From an uncultured Eubacteriales bacterium (GTDB lineage Bacteria > Bacillota > Clostridia > Oscillospirales > CAG-382), in contig CAKSUT010000001.1 of the NCBI GenBank assembly GCA_934502885.1, positions 124,001-188,000 of the forward strand: a stretch of 64,000 nucleotides of DNA, given 5' to 3'. The notes beneath the pieces were generated by a model. It did no database searches. It was not told the DNA's origin and saw nothing but the letters and a program-made list of their open reading frames with translations. A program made the translations under genes and the position numbers. How positions within the stretch are numbered: the first letter of the stretch is position 1; every line of letters starts with the position of its first letter. Below are positions 43,801 through 54,000 of the stretch, in pieces.

Positions 43801-44014
43801 TGCGGTTCCAGAACGCCGCAAGCTCTTCGTTCGACGCTTCGTTCTTTTTGGTTATGCTGTCAAGAAACACGTTCATTTCGTGTTTTTCGAGGGTGGCGGT
43901 GTGCGTCTTGCCGGTGACGCCGTTCTCCTCAAGTATATCTATTACCTCTTTATTTTTGAGCTTGAAGTTCTTGGCAAGCTCGCTGATCTTTGTTCCGGTA
44001 TTCTTTTGTGCCAT
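40847..44014 (-). CDS. infB: Translation initiation factor IF-2
   Basis: A 1,055-residue GTPase that places initiator tRNA on the 30S subunit. The G domain starts with VVVMGHVDHGKTSLLD, then DTPGHEAFT and NKMDK; the C-terminal parts for fMet-tRNA binding follow. The N-terminal ~500 residues are the family's variable region: an Ala/Glu/Lys stretch, then about six copies of a 12-residue repeat (SFGDRKPYDGQR type, residues 179-257). The ATG at 44014 has AAAGGA 12 bases upstream. Confidence 0.97.
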   Translation of the reverse strand: MAQKNTGTKISELAKNFKLKNKEVIDILEENGVTGKTHTATLEKHEMNVFLDSITKKNEASNEELAAFWNRTKPEPAEKKAAETAETKEPKAAKSAAKTAEAAPEKAAKPEVKAEPKSEVKVEAKPEPKSETKPAESANAQQTEPKARTENRTDRPAQNSFDRNRNGGYAGKPSDNSTGDRKPYGEQRSFGDRKPYDGQRNFGDKKPYDGQRSFGDRKPYDGQRSFGDRKPYDGQRSFGDKKPYDGQRSFGDRKSNDGNSQQGGYGDRKPFGAQSGANGPQGGFDRPQNSGARYGGFDKPAFGQKSSSGKPQNKNGFRQGGGKDDDYDSQSVRQPSIRPIYDKDGRARSRYKSENTVSAENSTLATVTEDGTRLVDIRAREIDLSKYDDKFDRLAGEAAVSDDDTEVKIKKSAGTRGANGRINRNESAAREIAPSAGKFQKNSFRGKGKKGAKGKSVENENIKKFTGPVILPEQIMISDLAAALKITTGEVIKKLLMMGLGMDAVGANKTVDFDTAYLVADEMGITAEKEVVVTIEEKLFAEEEDKPEDLEERSPVVVVMGHVDHGKTSLLDAIRHTHVTAGEAGGITQHIGAYRVKVGEKEITFLDTPGHEAFTAMRARGAQATDIAILVVAADDGIMPQTVEAINHAKAAGVSIIVAINKMDKVGANPDAVKQALMNYELIPEEWGGDTICVPVSAIKRTGIDELLEMVTLVADMKELKANPHRPAKGIVIEAKLDKGRGPVATVLVQNGTLHAGDIVIAGMATGRVRAMCDDNRLPVKSAGPSVPVEIIGLSDVPDAGDEFRAVADERMARELVEKRKNEAKEEVFKANSKVSLDDLFSQINDGVKELAVIIKADVQGSAEAVKSSLEKLSTDEVKVKVIHSAVGGINESDVMLADASNAIIIGFNVRPDKGAMDSAEMRKVDIRTYRVIYECIEEVTAALNGMLDPDYKEVVLGHAEVRQTIHVPGVGTIAGSYVRDGKIQRNAQIRVVRDGIVIFEDKISSLKRFKDDVKDVSSGYECGIGLERFNDIKEGDVLEAFIMEEVKREIKVNN
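43244..43480 (-). repeat. 36-bp tandem repeat inside infB
   Basis: About six in-frame copies of a 36-base unit encode a 12-residue FGDRKPYDGQR-type repeat; copies vary at R/K. It is a Gly/Arg-rich, probably disordered region. There are no spacers, so it is not a CRISPR array. Confidence 0.9.
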
Positions 44015-44075
44015 ATATTAGACCATTCCTTTCGTAGACGTTGACGGCTGTTTCGGATTTAATCCGTCCCATCTG

Positions 44076-44456
44076 TCACAGCATGGGCTTTTGCGTTTCC
44101 GAACCCAAAAGTTTATATATAATGTCGGCAAAGCCCCGTTCGGTTATAACCGCACACGAAACATATGACTTTTTGCCGAGTCTGTCCGACATTTCGGACA
44201 TTGTTACGGGCATTGCTATATAGGGGATGTCGCTTTTATCAAAGGCGTAGGAAAGCTCGCGTTTTGCGTTGTCCGAAATATCATTCGGGAAGAACGCCAT
44301 AACCGCCTTGCCTTTCTTCATCTGCTCGATGCAAAGCTCTCTGCCGCAGACAAATTTTCCGGCTTTTGCGGCAAATCCCATTGCACCGAATATCTTATCG
44401 ATGCAGACTCTGAGTTTTTCCGAATCAAGCGGCAGTGATATTTCTCTGTCAGCCAT
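44076..44456 (-). CDS. L7Ae/L30e-family RNA-binding protein (YlxQ type)
   Basis: A 126-residue small ribosomal-like protein. AAKAGKFVCGRELCIEQMKKGKAVM is the L7Ae-type core. In Bacillota such proteins stand between YlxR and infB, as here, and may bind kink-turn RNA. Its start overlaps the end of YlxR by eight bases. The exact RNA target is unknown. Confidence 0.82.
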   Translation of the reverse strand: MADREISLPLDSEKLRVCIDKIFGAMGFAAKAGKFVCGRELCIEQMKKGKAVMAFFPNDISDNAKRELSYAFDKSDIPYIAMPVTMSEMSDRLGKKSYVSCAVITERGFADIIYKLLGSETQKPML

Positions 44457-44733
44457 CTTCCTTCTCCGCCTGCCTTTCGCTCATCACCTTTTCCGCTTCG
44501 AGGTAAACCTCATCCGGAATATGTACTTCGAGAACCGTTTCAAGTCTCTTCGACTTTTTCACTTTCTCAAAGCACTTCGGTTCAGAGCAGATGTAAACTC
44601 CTCTGCCGGGAAGTTTTCCGACGCTGTCAACCGAAACTGCTCCCTCGGGTGAGCGGACTATTCTCAAAAGCTCATTCTTCGGAAGCTTTCGGTTACATCC
44701 CATGCATTTTCTTTCGGGTATTTTCTTTGCCAT
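44449..44733 (-). CDS. ylxR: YlxR family RNA-binding protein (DUF448)
   Basis: A 94-residue protein with the family signature IPERKCMGCNRK and GRGVYICSEPKCFEK. YlxR proteins bind RNA and in some bacteria affect rnpB or nucleoid genes. The ATG at 44733 is used; GGGGGG lies nine bases upstream. It sits between nusA and the YlxQ-type gene, the conserved order. Confidence 0.88.
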   Translation of the reverse strand: MAKKIPERKCMGCNRKLPKNELLRIVRSPEGAVSVDSVGKLPGRGVYICSEPKCFEKVKKSKRLETVLEVHIPDEVYLEAEKVMSERQAEKEDG

Positions 44734-44771
44734 TCTTTTGATCCCCCCATGCACTGTTACTGATGCGTTTT

Positions 44772-46160
44772 TCAGTCGTCAATATCGATTTCAGCTTCTC
44801 TTGCCTTCTTAAGAGCCTCGGCGAGCTTACCGCCCATGAGCGTATTCGCCTCAGCTCTGCCCTCAATTATATCGTTGAGTGCTTCGGCGCGTGCTTCTTC
44901 CGCACTCTTTATGTCAATCTTGCATCCGGTAAGACGTGCCGCAAGGCTTACGTTCTGACCCTTCTTGCCGATTGCGAGGGAAAGTTGATCGTCGTCAACA
45001 AGCACTCTGTAGGACTTCGGAGCAACCTCCGTTACAGAAACGACTGTTGCCGGAGAAAGCGCGGCTTTGATGAATTCTTCGGGAATGTCGCTGTACTTTA
45101 CGATATCTATCTTCTCTCCGCCGATTTCCTTTGCGATATTATTCTTTCTTATTCCCTTAGGTCCGATACACGAACCTATAGCGTCAACGTTTTCGTCTCT
45201 CGAATATACGGCGATTTTCGTTCTCGAACCTGCTTCTCTCGAAACGGACTTTATTATAACCGTGCCGTCCTGAATCTCGGGCACTTCAAGTTCAAAGAGT
45301 CTCTTTACAAGACCGGGATGCGTTCTCGAAAGAACGACCGCAGGACCTCTCGCCTCTTTGTCCTTCTTTACCTCAAGGACGTACACACGGATAATCTCGC
45401 CCTCCGTGAAGGTCTCTCCGGGAATCTGCTCCTTCTTCTGGAGGCAGACGACGTTCTTTCCGATTTCGAGTATCGCGTCGCCGTTTATGGGGTTGATTCT
45501 CGAAACGGTTGCGGTTACGAGTTCGTCCTTCTTGTTCTCGTACTCCTTGATTATGAGTCCCTTCTCGGCTTCTCTTATACCCTGGATTATAACCTGCTTT
45601 GCGGCAACTGCTGCCATTCTGCCGAAGTCGTCCTTAGGCTTTATTTCAACCTCGACACTGTCGCCGAGCTTGTATCTCTTGTTCTTCTTGTGAGCCTCTT
45701 CAAGGGTTATGTGGAGTGCCGGGTTGAACTTGGATCTCGGGAGCTTCTTCGCTTCGATCTCGGCTATATTGTCCGTGTCGTAAAGAATACCCATTGAGTC
45801 CGTATCGTCTATTTCTATAACGGGTTTCTTTTCCTCAGGTTCTTCCGCTGCGGCTTCCTCTGCTTCTCCGTCGGCATTTTCGCCCTCGGTCTCGACCGCC
45901 TCTGTATTCTCCGCTTCGGTCTTTTCGGGTTCAGCGTCCTCTTTCATACTTTCGGCGTTGGGGTCAACGACCGTGAGTATTCTGAACACCTTTATCTCGT
46001 TTTTATCGGGGTCGAGAACAACTCTCACGTTGTTGCAGTTATAATGCTTTTTGACGCCTGCCTGGAGAGCCGCTTCGACTCTTTCAAGCATATAGTCTGC
46101 CGGTATGCCCTTTTCTTTTTCGAGAGCTCTTATGGCTCTGAAAAGCTCTGTGTTCTGCAT
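44772..46160 (-). CDS. nusA: Transcription factor NusA
   Basis: A 462-residue protein that binds RNA polymerase and nascent RNA to control pausing, termination and antitermination. It has the N-terminal polymerase-binding region, an acidic insertion at ~75-115 (rich in Glu), an S1 domain (VTATVSRINPINGDAIL) and two KH domains (ECIGPKGIR-type loop CIGPKGIRKNN and AIGKKGQNVSLAARLTG). GGAGGAAATG precedes the ATG. It is the second gene of the rimP operon. Confidence 0.96.
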   Translation of the reverse strand: MQNTELFRAIRALEKEKGIPADYMLERVEAALQAGVKKHYNCNNVRVVLDPDKNEIKVFRILTVVDPNAESMKEDAEPEKTEAENTEAVETEGENADGEAEEAAAEEPEEKKPVIEIDDTDSMGILYDTDNIAEIEAKKLPRSKFNPALHITLEEAHKKNKRYKLGDSVEVEIKPKDDFGRMAAVAAKQVIIQGIREAEKGLIIKEYENKKDELVTATVSRINPINGDAILEIGKNVVCLQKKEQIPGETFTEGEIIRVYVLEVKKDKEARGPAVVLSRTHPGLVKRLFELEVPEIQDGTVIIKSVSREAGSRTKIAVYSRDENVDAIGSCIGPKGIRKNNIAKEIGGEKIDIVKYSDIPEEFIKAALSPATVVSVTEVAPKSYRVLVDDDQLSLAIGKKGQNVSLAARLTGCKIDIKSAEEARAEALNDIIEGRAEANTLMGGKLAEALKKAREAEIDIDD

Positions 46161-46191
46161 TTTATCATTTCCTCCGTAAAAATATTACACA

Positions 46192-46692
46192 TTAAAAATC
46201 GGCGACTGTTGAAATCTTGGCGATGAGTTTTTTCTCGAGCGTATACTCATTTTCGCCCTCTTTCAATATTATGCCGTTTCCGTCCTCGGAGATACCGCAA
46301 AGAGTCGCCGTGAACTGCTTTCTTCCGTCGCGCGGAGCATAAAGCTTTACGGCAACCTCGCTTCCGGTAAAGGCTTTCAGGTGAGCTTCGGTTTTAAGCT
46401 CGCGCTCAAGTCCCGGAGACGAAATCTCAAGGTAGTAGCTGTCGGGAATCGGATCCGCCTCTTCGATTATCGGATCTACCGCGTCGTTTACCATTTCGCA
46501 GTCGTCAAGGCTTATGCCGTCGGGCTTATCGATATAGATAACAAGGCTTTTTTCTCCGCCCTCCTTCACAATATCGACGTCCCAGAGCGTACAGCCGCAT
46601 CCTTCAACCGCATCTCTCACCAAGTCGGCGATACGCGCCGTCAGACTGCCGCCGGAGCGTTTACTTTCTTTTTCGTTGTCGGTCTTACTCAT
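46192..46692 (-). CDS. rimP: Ribosome maturation factor RimP
   Basis: A 166-residue 30S assembly factor. The N-terminal domain shows LWDVDIVKEGGEKSLVIYIDKPDGISLDDCE and the family motif YYLEISSPGLERELK; the C-terminal beta-barrel follows. The ATG at 46692 has GGAAAGG upstream, while a further ATG at 46725 lacks one. It is the first gene of the nusA-infB operon. Confidence 0.93.
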   Translation of the reverse strand: MSKTDNEKESKRSGGSLTARIADLVRDAVEGCGCTLWDVDIVKEGGEKSLVIYIDKPDGISLDDCEMVNDAVDPIIEEADPIPDSYYLEISSPGLERELKTEAHLKAFTGSEVAVKLYAPRDGRKQFTATLCGISEDGNGIILKEGENEYTLEKKLIAKISTVADF

Positions 46693-46731
46693 CTGCGTCC
46701 TTTCCGGAGAATACTCTCCAAACAAAACTCA

Positions 46732-46759
46732 GAAGAGCGACCGTTGCCGACCGCTCTTC
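46732..46759 (-). promoter_or_regulatory. GNRA-capped hairpin in the nusA-operon leader
   Basis: GAAGAGCG with its complement (46732-46739, 46752-46759), inner CG pairs and two G-U wobbles, capped by a GCAA tetraloop. It lies between the promoter and rimP and is followed by TGAGTTTTG on the minus strand, so it may be an attenuator. Confidence 0.55.
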
Positions 46760-46783
46760 TATACTCCTTATACTTATGGCTAT

Positions 46784-46811
46784 ATTATACCACAATTTAC
46801 GGAAAATGCAA
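46784..46811 (-). promoter_or_regulatory. Promoter of the rimP-nusA-infB operon
   Basis: Minus-strand TTGCAT (46806-46811), 16 bases, TATAAT (46784-46789) with TGG before it, an extended -10. Confidence 0.75.
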
Positions 46812-46866
46812 GTGCTTTGGATATGTATTTACGATTTATTAGAAATTTTGATACAATTACAAATAT

Positions 46867-46914
46867 CAAAAAAGGCATCAGGGACACTCGCGAAGAATGT
46901 CCCCGTTTTTGCCT
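46867..46914 (-). terminator. Terminator of the DUF1540 gene
   Basis: GGGACA/TGTCCC inner stem (46881-46886, 46898-46903) inside an AGGC/GCCT outer stem, then TTTTTT on the minus strand. Confidence 0.7.
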
Positions 46915-46952
46915 CACTTACCGCTCACAAAAAAGAACCGTCTTTGAGAAAG

Positions 46953-47276
46953 TTATCTGTTGGTAAAAGTTTCGCATCTTGTCTCACTGCAGTTGCAAGC
47001 GTAGCACGTACCTACGTCGATGCCGTCAGCGGTGCAGGTATTGCCGCTGTTGTACTTACACTCGGCTGCGGAGCACTCTATCTCGCTGTCGGAGCAGGGA
47101 CATGTGCTGTCACAGGCAGCGGAGTTTGTGAGGGAGTTTACCTTGTCGGAAAAGCTTGCGCACTCGGTATCCTCATAGCTGTCGGCGTTCTCTCCGTCTA
47201 CGCTTATCGCGGTGCGGCAGCAGCCTCTGTCGCAGTTGTAGATGCACTTTACGGCATCGCATGAAATGTTAGGCAT
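46953..47276 (-). CDS. DUF1540 domain protein, cysteine-rich, two copies of the domain
   Basis: A 107-residue protein with two DUF1540-like Cys-rich units, one at residues ~5-45 (SCDAVKCIYNCDRGCC) and one at ~66-105 (ECSAAECKYNSGNTCTA ... CNCSETRCETF), separated by a Cys-rich link. The regular Cys spacing suggests metal binding. Function is unknown; similar proteins occur in spore-forming Clostridia. GAAAGGA precedes the ATG. Confidence 0.82.
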   Translation of the reverse strand: MPNISCDAVKCIYNCDRGCCRTAISVDGENADSYEDTECASFSDKVNSLTNSAACDSTCPCSDSEIECSAAECKYNSGNTCTADGIDVGTCYACNCSETRCETFTNR

Positions 47277-47353
47277 AATATCATTCCTTTCATCATTCTT
47301 TGCAAAGCTCTGCGCTGTTGCAATGATATTATGCTCACAATGTCGTTTTTAAT

Positions 47354-47854
47354 TCAGCGTGTTTTTTTGTTTTCAAATAAATTGACAACGTAAAGACCGC
47401 TTTTACGGCACTTTTCGACCGTATACCGTGTTCCGCCGGGCTGTCCGCTGTAGAATGCGATACAGGCAGAACTCATATCCACCATAAAATCGTTGCGTTC
47501 ATGCATACAGCCGGGAGTGTGGACGTCGTGAAGAATTATAACCTCGTCGGCGGCTTTTTTCACCCTGTCATAAACCGCGCGCTGAGTGAAATTCCATCGT
47601 TCGTCCTGATTGGCGCAGGGAACGGCAAGCACAAGCTTCATGTCATCGTAGACGCTCCGGAGACCTATGACGGTAAGTTCCGCAAGAGTGTCGAATCCTA
47701 TCGCACCGCCGCCGACAAAGGTTCTGTACCCTTTCCCATACATTTCGAGGACTGCGTCCTTTACCTTCAGAGAAAGAGACTCCTTTGCGTCGTACGGTAT
47801 CAGTCTGTGACCGGTAAAACAGCAAGTGCCGGTCTTATCGTAGTTACCTTTCAT
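47354..47854 (-). CDS. SLOG-family nucleotide-binding protein (DUF1273/YpsA-like)
   Basis: A 166-residue Rossmann-like protein. The start CCFTGHRLIPYD and GGGAIGFDTLAELTVIGL fit SLOG/YpsA proteins, which bind nucleotide-like ligands. LVLAVPCANQDERWN and ACIAFYSGQPGGTRYT further support the family. The role is not known. A stand-alone gene; no effector is adjacent that would place it in a defence system. Confidence 0.78.
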   Translation of the reverse strand: MKGNYDKTGTCCFTGHRLIPYDAKESLSLKVKDAVLEMYGKGYRTFVGGGAIGFDTLAELTVIGLRSVYDDMKLVLAVPCANQDERWNFTQRAVYDRVKKAADEVIILHDVHTPGCMHERNDFMVDMSSACIAFYSGQPGGTRYTVEKCRKSGLYVVNLFENKKTR

Positions 47855-47936
47855 AGCCGCTCCTGTAAATTACAAATTCAACGATTTAATGATATCACAT
47901 TTTCGGTACGATAAACAGTACCTCACTGCATTCGGC

Positions 47937-47969
47937 AAAGAAACGCCGAGTCCGGGAAACGGACTCGGC
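47937..47969 (-). terminator. Terminator of the giant secreted protein gene
   Basis: A perfect 10-bp stem GCCGAGTCCG with its complement (47945-47954, 47960-47969); the minus strand continues GTTTCTTTG. Confidence 0.75.
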
Positions 47970-48005
47970 ATCACTTACTATTTGCTTACCTTTTCGGTTT
48001 AAACC

Positions 48006-51000
48006 TTATTCGGCTTCTGTGCAGAAGGTTACGCTCTCAATATAGAGGGTGTCGCCGTGAGCAAAGCTCGAAGAGGAGGTTGTGCCGAAAGGATTGAGTA
48101 TGAAGCCCTTGGTGAGGTAAGCGGAGGGAGTACCGCCAAGTCTTATCTTAACGGTTGCCCACTCATTTGCCTTGAGGTCTTCTGTTGCCGTGAAGGTTCT
48201 CTCGCCCATTGCACCCTCGTCGCCTCTGATTCCGATGGAGAGAAGCTTGATGGAGGGCTTAACAGCCTCAGCAGACTCTGTCTTGAAGTAGTAGGAGATA
48301 ACAGCGTACTTGTAGTTCTTCATGCTGATAACGCCGCCGTCCGCATTGACCGCGGTAGTACCGTCGATCTGAACCGCACCGGAGTCGTTTCCGCCGGGAA
48401 CTATTGCAACAACAGTCTTCTCATCCTTAGTTGTGAGAGTGGAGCTGAAGTTCTTCTTGTTATCGTATGAGTATCTGAGCATCTCGGGGCCTACAACGGT
48501 AGGATCCTTAGCTTCGATATCAGCATCGGTAAGCTCGCCCTCTTCGATGATTTCCTCCTCTTCCTCTTCGTCGGTTGTGCCGCTTCTGAGCTTTTCGAGG
48601 TCGGGCTTTGTGGGATACCATGTAAGAGACTCAATGTAGATTATATCTCCGACAGGGATCTTGTTAGCCGCAACGTCGCTGAACGGACGGAGGTGGAACT
48701 GCATTGTCTTATACTTGGTCTGATCCGCAGGATTGATATCGAACATTACGTAGTTCCAGTCGTTAGCCTTGATTTCGGAAACTTCGCACTGTGCCTTGAA
48801 AGTACCGCCGCTAACCTTGTTTTCGTCATCCCCCAAACCGCCTGCATAGAGATTAATTACAGGAACACCGTATACAGCCTCGTTCTTTGTTTCATAATAG
48901 TATTTGAGAACGACATATCTGTATACCCTCGTATCAATAACACCCTTGGGAGAATTTTCGGTGGTAGGAATTCTTGAATAGCCCTCGATTGCTAAATTCT
49001 TAGTGCTTTCGCTGTTCGGAACGATCTTACCTACATTAACATCGTCCTTGGTATCTGCTGTACCGGTGAATGCGCCGGACTTGTCAACCTGACCTGTAAG
49101 AGAAGTACCCTTTGTAACAAGAGGAACCTTCTTAACCGTCGGGGTCGTGGGCTTATCATCCTTTTTATCGTCGGAAGCAACCTTTACTGTGGGAGCTGCG
49201 CCGCCGCTGATTGTTGTTTCGGGCTTATCCGTATAGAATGTAAGGGAGATGATATCGATTGTCTGACCTGCGGGGATATCGGGACCCTTGAGTCCGCCGA
49301 ATGCGGAGAAGTGGTACTGTGCGAGTTCGCCGAGACCGGAGAGACTCTTGTCGGACATTGCCTTGCCGATATCGAAGATTGCGGTTGCCCACTTGTTAGC
49401 TTCGAGAGGTGTGGCATTGATTATGCCAACGCCGCTGTTGCCGCCGAGAGGTCTGAGTGTCATCTTGGTTGCCACCTGTTCCTCACCTTCGGGTACTCTG
49501 TAGTAATAGATAACCTCAGCGTACTTGTAGGTGTCAAGATCAACGCCTCTGCCCTTTATGTTCCAACCGTCGCTTACAACGGAAGAACCAACGGAAGGAT
49601 TATGATTGGGTGTATATCTTATTGTTTCGTACTTGCCGTCGCCGATAGGCTGAACAGTCATGATTGCGTGGTCGTTGCCGTCCATCTTGAGGTTAAGCTG
49701 TTTCGGAGATACAACTACAGGATCCTTGGTCTGAGCCGCGGACTGAGTGATTACGAAAGGCTTAGCTCTTTCGAGACCGTTGTTCTTATCTCTGATAATC
49801 TCAAGAATATAAACGAACTTGGAGCCGGAATCCGGTTTCGGAGGCTTGGGATTTATGACTGCGTCGAAGGAAGCATTGTCGATCTTATCCTTGTCGAAAG
49901 TTCCCGGATATCCGCTGATGTTGAGCTTCTTTTCGGTAGAACTGTTGTTACTCTCGCCTGCGGAAATCGTCTCGTTCTTCATATCCCTGAAGTCGCCGCC
50001 GTTGATTGTGATGATGATATCGCCGCCGACTCTTGTGTCGGGTCTCTTGTTGCCGCCGATGATTTCCGCGTCGGAGGTGAACTTGCCGCCGTTGATGATA
50101 ACGTTGACATCGCCGCCTACGTTGCCGTCCTCAGCACCGCCGCGAACAGTACCGTTGAATGTACCGTTGTTGATTGTGATTGTGGAACCGCCGGTAACGG
50201 AACCTACGGAACCGACGACATCTGCGTACTCACCGCTGTTGATTGTGATATCCGCTTTGTCAGCCGTGCCCTCCGCATCGGAAGTGCCGCCTATGAGCGT
50301 GAGATACTGTGTATTTGGCTTTACGGTGATGCCTGTATCCATGGTGAGCTTTCCGCCACCCGCATCGATACCCGCACGCTCTGTGGAGTTAACAGCAAAG
50401 GTGATGTTCTTGAATCTTGCGTTAAGACCCGCAAGCTTAAGGAATGCGCCGTCTTCGATTGTTATTGTGGAATCCTTGGTTGCACCTACTATAAGGATTT
50501 CGGAACCGGAAGATGCCTTTTCCTCGTTTCCTTCGGAGGTATAATCGAGAACAACTATCTTACCGCTGTAAGAAGCGTTGGGATTACCGCCAGCGGGAAC
50601 TTCCGTGAGAAGCCCAACCGCCCTCTTTATCGATGCTACGGGAGCTGTGGAGGCTCCTGTGTTTGCATCATCGCCGCTTGCGGAGGAGAGGTAAATTGTG
50701 TTAACTTCGAGAACGTCGAACGTGGACTGGTCTATCTTCTTAAGAAGAGCTTCGCCGTCACCGCTATAGTCAAGAGCATTGAGAATTGCCTTTCCCTTTA
50801 CGGCTGTCGTATTACCTCTCGCAACGATTGTTTTTTCATTAAGTGCGGAGAAATCTCCTCCGGTAATTGTTAGGGTGAAGTTGCCGTTGATGTTAAGAGG
50901 TCTGTCGGTAGCGAACGGTCTAAATCCTGCGTATGCCTTTCCCCCGTTGACGGTGATATTGACATCACCCGTTACGGTTACGTCGGAAGCACCGCCCCAG

Positions 51001-54000
51001 CCTTGGGAAATTGTGCCGAACGAACTGCCTTCGTTATAGGTGAAGTTCATTGAGGAGAGGGTCTGCGTACCGCTTTGTACCCATGTGTGTGTTCTAATTG
51101 TACCGATCGCACAGCCGTTAACAATCATGTTAGAGGCAGTGAACATAGGCTTTGCGGAGGTATTGAGGTTGGTAGAAAGGATTACATCGTCAGCAACGCC
51201 TTTCTTTCCGAGAACGAGCAGGTGGTTGCCCATCTGGAGGGAGTTGTCATTGCCGCCGGGGAGCCAGTTGAGCCAAACGTTCTCGAAAGTGAGAGGACCC
51301 CTTGCATCATTCATGTAGTAAAGGTTGAGCTTTACCTTAGCTGTGGGATCGTCTTCGTCCTCAGCACCTCTTACGGTAATCATATCGGTGTGAGACGGGA
51401 ATCCGAGAGCCTTGCCTGCGCCGTCAACGAGGTTGAAGTCGTCGCAAACTATAACGTAACCGCCTACGCCCTTGAGCGCCGCAAACGCTGCGTTCATTGT
51501 GCCGTAAGCCTTTGTGGAGTCAACGGAACCCTTGTAGTTGCCGGTGTACGTACCCATTGCGGAGAGATATACAACAGCCTTGCCGTCGTCGGGAGTATAC
51601 TTGTAAGGAATGATGAGACCGTTCTCATCGAGCTTGGGAAGGTTACCTATGAATACTTCGGTATTCTTCTCTCTGGAGATTACGGTGTCGAACATATAAA
51701 TCTTGTTCGTTGCGTCGAATGCCGTTGCATCCTCACCGTAAGGATAGAGCTTGAAGGAGTTGAAGTTGTTTGCAAGACCGCCAATCTCAAATGTTGCGAT
51801 AGCATAGTTGTTTGCTACGATAACCTGCTCTGCTTCAACAATTGCGTTGTCGCCGAACTGAGCTGTAACCTTGAGGTCTGTGGGGATTGCGCTGTTGGAG
51901 TGGAGGTAGTAACCAACCTTAACATAAGGCTGCCACTCGGGGTTAACGGTGCTGTCAAGCTTGTACTCAACGAAAGGAGCTGCGGGAGCGTCAGTCTTGA
52001 GAGTGAGCATCGTTGTGTCGCCGGCTACGAAGGGCTTCTCCTCTGTGAGGAGGCCGTCGGCGTCGCGTCTGTTTACCCAGTTGATGCCGGGGATTACTAT
52101 GTCGTCCTGAGGAATTACTATCTCGCCGAAACGGTCGGTGGAAACCTTGCCGTAGTCGAGAGAGTAGCTCATGCTGTTCTGTGCGAAGGAGATGCTCTTG
52201 ATGTAGAGGTGGAAGCCCTCTTCGAGAGCGGTCTCGGAGGCGGTGAACTTTATGTGGGAAGCGCCTCTGAACTGAGAAGCGTCAAAGGAAGCTGTACCCC
52301 ACTCGTTTACAACGAGGTCATTGAACATGAATGCAACTCCGCCGTTGTCCTCGATCTTCATCGAACCGGCAACAGTCTTGTCACTCTTTATGCTTGAGAT
52401 GTAGTAAACGATAGAGCCGCCGCTTATCGTGTTTGCTATGCTCTTGGGAATGCTTACGACTGCGCCGTCCGCTACCTTTGCAACGTCGAAGTTGTCAAGT
52501 GCGATAACGGTTACGTTCTTGTCACCGTACTGCTTTAGCTCGGCAGGAAGAATTGTGAAGTCATCAGCGTTGCCGTTGAAGTTTGTGTTTGTACCTGTAA
52601 TCTTAACGGGACCTGTTATGTTAACGTCGTTATCAACCGTGAGCTTGTAGTTGCCGGCGTCGATAACGGAATCGTCGCCCGTTACGATTTCGATATCCTT
52701 GAAGTACATGTTGCCGCCGAGCGTAAGAGTTGCGCCGGGAGCTATTGTGAGCTTTGTACCGGTAACGGTAACTGTTGCTGCATGAGTCGGGAGAGTTGTG
52801 TCTGCGGAAACCGTAAGACCTTCGCTCTCTGCAACTACAGTACCGCCGTATGCTGTGGTGGAGGTGGAGCCTGCGATTACTTCGTTGACACCTGCTGTGA
52901 GGTTTTCGCCGCTCTTTGTGGTTGTTACCTTATATACTTCGTTGAATGCCGCAGGGTTTGCGGAGGAAGCCATGGCAGGATTGTCAATGACATTGAGAAT
53001 CTTCTTGCCGCCTACATTTGTGTTGCCGGCTACAGAAAGCAGCTTTGCAAACGTACCGCCTACAAGGTTGAGAGTAAGGTCGCCGTCAATCCAAACCTTC
53101 TCGTTACCGGCGAGATTTACGAAGTTATTGCCGAATGTACCGCCGTAGATGCTTATGGTGTAGTTTCCCTTAACTCTGGAGTTTGCTTCTGTACCGTTGC
53201 CGCCGTGCATACCCTTGAGGTTGGAGCCTGTGAAGTTACCGCCGTAAATTGTAAGTTTTGCGTCGCCGTTGATAACGCCCTTACCCCATGCACCGAGGAC
53301 TCTGAGTTCGGGAGCAACCATACCTGAGTAGAACGTAAGGTCAACCTTGGGGCTTTGTCCGCCGTCGTTACCGCCGATGATACCGAGAGCAGGTGTAGTG
53401 CCGGATTTCTTTACCCAAACAATATCGGTATCAGAACCTCCGGGTTCTCCGAAGATGCCTTTCTTTCCGGCAAGAATAATACCTGTATCGCCGTTTGTTC
53501 CGTTGGTAAACTCAATATACTTCTGGAACCATGTATCTCCGTTTATCGGAGCCTGAGAACGGAAATAAATCTTAGCGGTGTATGTTTCCGTACCTCTTAC
53601 CTTAATAAGATTCGTGTGAGTCGGAAATCTCTTGTATACATTGCCGTCAATGATTATCGGCTTCTTATCTTCTCCGCCCAAATCATCCGCATTCGCCACA
53701 AAAATATCGGAGAGAAGTACGAGCGTACCGCCGCCTACCTTATCGAGTGCGTTGACCGCTGCAGTGAGGTCGCCGTAAGGATTGAGGGAGGTGGACTTAT
53801 CGGGAGTACCGGTGTAAGTACCGCCTGCCATGTAGTAAGCAACCGCCTGACCGTCGGGATCCTCATAGATGTAAGGACGAATGTCGCCGTTTTCCTCGAG
53901 GTCGGGTTTTGCGTAGGATACGGAGGAGGTGTCCTCTGTCTGAGAGAAGACTATCTTCTTTATGTATACCTTATTGGAAGCCGCAGGTGTGAATTCGAGG

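Noticed and set aside
42320..44044. Plus-strand frame opposite infB with repeated RLSV-type blocks
   Set aside because: The repetition is just the complement of the infB 36-base repeat.
47354..47854. SLOG protein as part of an anti-phage system
   Set aside because: No effector gene, such as a TIR or nuclease, is adjacent; it stands as a single gene with no defence context.
49311..50873. Long plus-strand open frames within the giant gene
   Set aside because: They are antisense to a continuous 2,491-residue frame with signal peptide and repeats, and show no domain pattern.
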